Below are positions 59,901-64,000 of a stretch of DNA of 64,000 nucleotides, in pieces. The position numbers were made by a program, and so were the translations under genes. The notes under the pieces are model-generated. The model was not told where the DNA came from, did not search any database, and saw only the letters and a list, made by a program, of their open reading frames with translations. Positions within the stretch are counted from its first letter, which is position 1, and the number at the start of each line of letters is the position of its first letter. The stretch comes from Rotaria sp. Silwood1 (taxonomy: Eukaryota > Rotifera > Eurotatoria > Philodinida > Philodinidae), in contig CAJNOP010000014.1 in the NCBI GenBank assembly GCA_905250075.1, positions 2,921,848 through 2,985,847 on the forward strand, given 5' to 3'.

Positions 59901-62900
59901 TTCGTATGGTTAAAATAAGAATCATCTTCAAGTGTTGTTTGAACAGCGTTAAAAGTTTTTCCAATCACACCAAATCAAGAACCATTTGAATAAACCGTAT
60001 CTTCAATACTTAACAGAACTCTGTTGAAATAAATAAAACAAATGGATCAGTTTACGATCTCACACTGTGAAGTCGCCTCACATTCTCAGTAAACGGATAC
60101 AACTTTTGTCGTAGGTTAAACCGATTGACAGATTATAAACAGTCTACATTCTCAAGATATTGACACTATACTGAGTTTTTCAATAAAAGATTGTGGTTAC
60201 GGGAAAAATCAACTTGCGAGTTTCTACTTCAAACTTAGCATGAACAAAGTTATCAATGAAATTAGTTTATTATGCTACTAATTGCCCAATGAATTAATCT
60301 TGCTGATAAATTCATTCGTACAAAGTTTGAAGTCAAAACTCGAAAGTCGATTTTTCACGTGAAAACTGGTTTTTATTGGAAAACTCTGGTAAAATTTCCG
60401 TATCTAAAAAACGAAGGCTCGTAAAACTGAACCATTCCAGACTTTTCTATTATTCCGTAGCACTTAGTTAAATGAGCAGTGTCTCAATCGAAAAGAGATT
60501 TAACATTTGGAGACAGTGTCCTATATACATATATTGTTTTTTATTGTACTTTTAGATTGATCTCAGTACAGGTGATCTTCCATCAATATTATATAATGGA
60601 CATGATCAACAAATTTATAATGAACTTACTCGTTCAAATACAATCAGAAGTACAAATAGTGTTTCTAGTCGTCAAAATGGTATAGCAACTATATATGCAC
60701 CTAGTAGTTATATTAGTAGAACACAGACATTAATGAGAACGTCAGGAATAAATACAAGAAAAAGTAGTGGTGCAGCTAATACAATAAGAAAAATATTTGG
60801 AAGTTCAACCCAAAGAAAAGTAATTAATTTATAGTTTTAATTATATACATATATATATATATTTTTAAATTTTTCGATTATAGATAGAAAAGAATGATTT
60901 AAATATCATTTAGATTTTCTTGTTTTATTTTTTTTGATGTTTCTAAAATTGAAAGAGGAAAAAAAATGAGACTACTTGAATATCTAATATTTTGAATTAT
61001 ACCGATGTTTTATAATGTTTATTTGTTGTTTAGCTTTCAAATGCTACTAATAATTGTATGGCAACAATTAATGCACCATTTAGTTCATTACCTCCTGCTC
61101 AACGTATTAGAAAACTTCAAGAACAAATTCTTAATTGTAAAAATGAATTAGAAAAAAAACAAAAAGCCAAGTAATATAAATATTTCAAGAAAAAAGAAAA
61201 AACGAAACAAATTTTATTTCTATTCATAATAAAATATTTTAGAGAAGGTTTAACAAAAATGAAACTTGTTTTTCAAGAAAATCCAAAATTTGGTGATGAA
61301 CAAAATGTTAAACAACAAATTATATCTATTGATGAAAATATTGAAAAATTATTAGCTGAAATAAAACGATTTGAAGTAAGATAGGACGAAGGGATGCAAA
61401 AAGCTTACAAATCGATTCATTAAGAATTTTCTACATAAAAACCTACTTAATCATAAGTAATTTCTTGTTACAAATCGTTTGATGATGTTTTTAAATGAAA
61501 TAAAAATATTCGAATCACTATATGACATCCATAAAATTCATAATAAAATGAGTTTTACTTGTTAACTGAAAGGAACCTATGGAACTATACTAGTTTGTGT
61601 TAACCGGGATCTAATAATGAACATAGGAAGAGCGCTTAAGGCTGCACAAATCTCTATATACGATCTATGAGAATATCATTTCTCTTTGAGAAATATTCTT
61701 AGTCATCGTTCAACGATCGAGTGCGTCAATATGGTTGACGAAGTGATTTTCACCGATAGTGCAATCGATCTGTCTTTCTTAGTTTCACTTTAAGATACTT
61801 TCGCCTATTCCAATCCACACAATGTTCAAGTGAACAAAAGAAAAACGACACTTTTTTAATCTATTATGATTAGAGTGAATTGACTGTTAATCACAAAAAT
61901 GATAGATATTTTTTGTGTAGAAACTCCTAATAGATCGATTTGTGATCTCATAGGCATTCATCTTTTTCATGAAAAATTAAATTAAATTATTTTTTTGCAT
62001 TTATTATTTCTAGTCTTATATATCCGAAATTGAACGAGCCCGAATATCCATATCATCAGATATTGATATATCTTTACGTTCACATTCTATTTATGATTCT
62101 GATCAATCTATAAGTAATCATAATCATAGTACATCATCACAAAATCGAAGGTAAATAGAAAAAAAAAATCAAGTTATTGAAATACTTTTGTGTGTAGTTC
62201 ACTTTATTTTCATCAACATCATCGTAAATTTATAAATATCAATCGACGTTGGTCGACTACGGTTTGGTTAGAAAAAAAAAATTTTCTTTTTTTTTGCTTT
62301 ATTATTTCTCGAACACATCTCATCAAATAAAAGCATGTAGAAGAAACAAAAAAAAAATAAAACAAATCACATGCACAAAATTTCTCTTATATGATTTCTT
62401 TTCTTTTTAAACTAATTATTTTAAGGTTTATCTTTTCTCTATTTTATTAAATGAAATTATTTGTTTTTAGTTCATCTGAAATTCCTGAACATAATAGAAA
62501 TGTTATCTATGATCAACCAAATGAATTTCATTGTTTACCATCGATAACATCAATGACAATAAATCAAACAGATACGACAACACTTGATACAAATGGTTCA
62601 TTTGAAGATGAAGATAATAATGTTGATCAAACTGAAAGTTCATATCATGAACCATTAAATCAAGAAAATTATATTAAAGCATCTGCAATGTATGATTTTA
62701 ACGGTAAGTGCGAACAAAAATCAATGATTTATTTTTTTGTCTTCGGAAAGATTTTCAATCCTAAAAATGTGAAAGAGAACCAGAGCTATGTGCATTGGAT
62801 AGACCTTAATCAGCTATGAATATATTTTTCATTGTTTCTATTGAAAGATTAGCAATGTACAGAATCAACTTTTTGTTCGTATTTTGTATCCTGAATGAGA

Positions 62901-63957
62901 GAAATTTTCCTATCCTTATCCTGTAGGAAAAAGTAACCTTGCAGATCTCTCTACGGAAGGTACGAATATAGTAAAAGAGTGTCTTATATACACCGATAGA
63001 TTTGATATTCGTATGTCATGATAGGACTAAATCAAGAGATGTGAAACTTTCATAATAAACTATTTTCATTAAAGCCGTTTCTCTTTGTAAAGTTTCAACT
63101 TGAAATTTGAAAATCATGTTTTCCAAGTGCTCTTAAGGGCACCACGGTATTGGCTTATAAAACGTTCTAAAAATGTAATATCTTCTCAATAATAAGTTAA
63201 GAAGTCGAAATTTGCTTAAGATATCCATAGTTCACTGGGGTCTCTACGATTCACATAGTTCTGAATTAAAAATAATTTATCAACTGGGATCAATTTTGTA
63301 TCTATTCTACAAAAACTACAGACAAACAAACTCATTCTATATCTAAAACTTCAATATTTTTTCGAAACAAAAACTGATGCCAAGAAAATAATACATAGAA
63401 TTTATTTTGTAAGAATAGATTTTATATCCTCTGGATCTTTTCCTAATATTCCAAAACTAAACACGAGCCAACGAGAATTGAAACCAAAACTAAACTGATT
63501 GAATCATGCCATTGCGTAATTACAACTGAAGAAAGAGAATATTACCGATTGAAATAATTGTAAAATGTTTGAACAGAATATTAATCTTACATTGTATGCT
63601 AACAAAAACTCTATGAATTTCTTTTGATTGGTACTAATAAAAATGTTATTTAAGAGAAAAAGAACGCTCAAAGATCTTAAAACATCAATAATAGATAATC
63701 AATTCTTTGAGAATTATATCCATGAGAAATTTATTTATTCGTATTAAGGTCATGGTATCAATGGTTGTGAGTATATAAATGCTGCATCAATATCTGTTGG
63801 TGAAAATGTTGAAATATTAGAAGATGATCATGGTGATGGTTGGACACGTATAAAAAAATCTGATGGTTCAGCTGGTTTTGTTCCATCATCATATATTCGT
63901 ATTGATTCTCAAATACTTTCAACATCACCCACTCAAATAGAATCCGGCCGTTTCTAA
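56931..63957 (+). CDS. CIP4/FNBP1/TOCA-type F-BAR, HR1 and SH3 protein
   Basis: Ten exons join in frame to 657 residues: 56931-56963, 57026-57198, 57255-57465, 58379-58822, 60556-60819, 61034-61170, 61243-61375, 62014-62150, 62471-62703 and 63749-63957. The start MINQNWSIELW|DQFDNV matches the family's N-terminus, which fixes the 33-base first exon. Residues ~1-290 form the F-BAR domain (FCEKYESFLKDRCTIEDDYA, then YSYTVAFCSTLKELHDLASQ). The HR1 coiled coil that binds Cdc42-type GTPases is at ~395-470 (RIRKLQEQILNCKNELEKKQ). The SH3 domain is at ~580-645 (ASAMYDF, GDGW, GFVPSSY). Such proteins bend membranes and recruit N-WASP and dynamin during endocytosis. Linkers are Ser/Thr/Asn-rich. Confidence 0.94.
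57466..58378 (+). other. Intron 3 of the F-BAR gene
   Basis: A 913-bp intron. A short inverted pair AGAGTAGAG (about 57995) and CTCTACTCT (about 58051) surrounds a GC-richer GCGGGTCGGATTAGTCCCGG segment, possibly an old element. Otherwise AT-rich. Confidence 0.6.
59175..59255 (+). repeat. Possible tRNA-derived SINE head
   Basis: AAGGCTAAGTGACTG resembles a Pol III A box. TGTTCGAATCTCG, about 45 bases later, is a near-consensus B box. The paired stems of a working tRNA are not evident, so this looks like the head of a short interspersed element rather than a tRNA gene. No clear tail or target duplication was identified. Confidence 0.42.
60130..60435. mobile_element. Fold-back element in intron 4 of the F-BAR gene
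   Basis: The left arm (about 60130-60255) contains TTTTTCAATAAAAG, GGGAAAAATCAACTTGCGAG and TTCAAACTTAGCATGAACAA. The right arm (about 60300-60435) has their inverses: TTCGTACAAAGTTTGAAG, ACTCGAAAGTCGATTTTTCA and TTTTTATTGGAAAA. Arms are about 125 bp, moderately diverged. No coding sequence. Confidence 0.72.
61376..62013 (+). other. Intron 7 of the F-BAR gene
   Basis: A 638-bp intron with several short palindromes, such as AGAATATCATTTCTC facing GAGAAATATTCT near 61670-61700. No larger repeat or gene. Confidence 0.6.
62151..62470 (+). other. Intron 8 of the F-BAR gene
   Basis: A 320-bp AT-rich intron (donor GTAAAT, acceptor TTTTTAG) with long A and T runs. Nothing else seen. Confidence 0.7.
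62704..63748 (+). other. Intron 9 of the F-BAR gene
   Basis: A 1045-bp intron (GTAAGT..ATTAAG) that splits the SH3 domain after the first strand (ASAMYDFN). It contains copy C of the dispersed repeat. Confidence 0.78.
62980..63300 (+). repeat. Dispersed repeat, copy C (left part inverted)
   Basis: 63120-63290 is collinear with copies A and B (GGCACCACGGTATTGGCTTA, CTGGGGTCTCTACGAT, AATTTATCAACTG). The left part (about 62995-63085) matches copies A and B only as the reverse complement: read on minus it gives AATAGTTTATTATGAAAGTT and CTTGATTTAGTCCTATC. Part of this copy is therefore inverted relative to the others. Confidence 0.55.
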
Positions 63958-64000
63958 ATATTGATATTTATTTCTGGTTGTTTTTTTTCTTTTATATTTG

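Larger units (their letters stand above)
58823..60555 (+). other. Long intron 4 of the F-BAR gene
   Basis: A 1733-bp intron (GTAAGA..TTTTAG). It contains a tRNA-like SINE-type segment near 59175-59255 and a fold-back element at 60130-60435. Confidence 0.75.

Noticed and set aside
1..64000. CRISPR arrays, bacterial operons or phage-like modules
   Set aside because: Looked for and not seen. The intron-bearing genes show that this is animal nuclear DNA.

Overview
The window is animal nuclear DNA: very AT-rich, with genes split by very short introns (47-60 bp) and by some introns over 1 kb, and with no bacterial operon structure. Several features point to a bdelloid rotifer, perhaps Rotaria-like. 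It carries interstitial (TGTGGG)n/(CCCACA)n tracts, the telomere repeat reported for bdelloids. It has a decayed copy of what looks like the F-box/leucine-rich gene family expanded in bdelloids, and an intronless secreted cyanophycinase that resembles a bacterial enzyme. The species call is an inference. One 100-base N gap (16186-16285) shows that this is a draft scaffold.

Layout. 1-2161 has no gene I can support. 2162-7434 holds TRAPPC12 (ER-Golgi tethering complex) and a five-exon OXA1L-type mitochondrial insertase, both on plus. 11499-12217 is an ankyrin-repeat gene on minus. 12218-27600 is accessory: a fold-back element, a gap, a dead mariner with long inverted ends, telomere-repeat hairpins, a minisatellite, a broken multi-exon hAT transposase gene, a broken F-box-like gene and a membrane-protein relic. 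27685-31291 has an RGG-box/vWA protein whose ATG is split by an intron, and the cyanophycinase-like gene on minus. 31292-37500 is a gene desert with repeats and one orphan exon.

37501-51254 is gene-dense. CNOT2 (minus) and cystinosin (plus) start head to head. STK11/LKB1 is on minus, and a proline/glycine-repeat protein is on plus. 51255-56930 is mostly empty. 56931-63957 is a ten-exon CIP4/FNBP1-type gene (F-BAR, HR1, SH3).

The genes are unrelated housekeeping functions (vesicle traffic, mitochondrial insertion, mRNA deadenylation, lysosomal cystine export, polarity/energy kinase, membrane curvature). They do not form a pathway. The less expected signals are: a dispersed family of telomere-repeat hairpins, some sharing a loop motif; several unrelated long fold-back elements in introns and intergenic DNA; a divergent dispersed repeat with three copies; and splice-acceptor-like sites just upstream of many start codons. 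The last fits short 5' UTR introns or spliced-leader trans-splicing.
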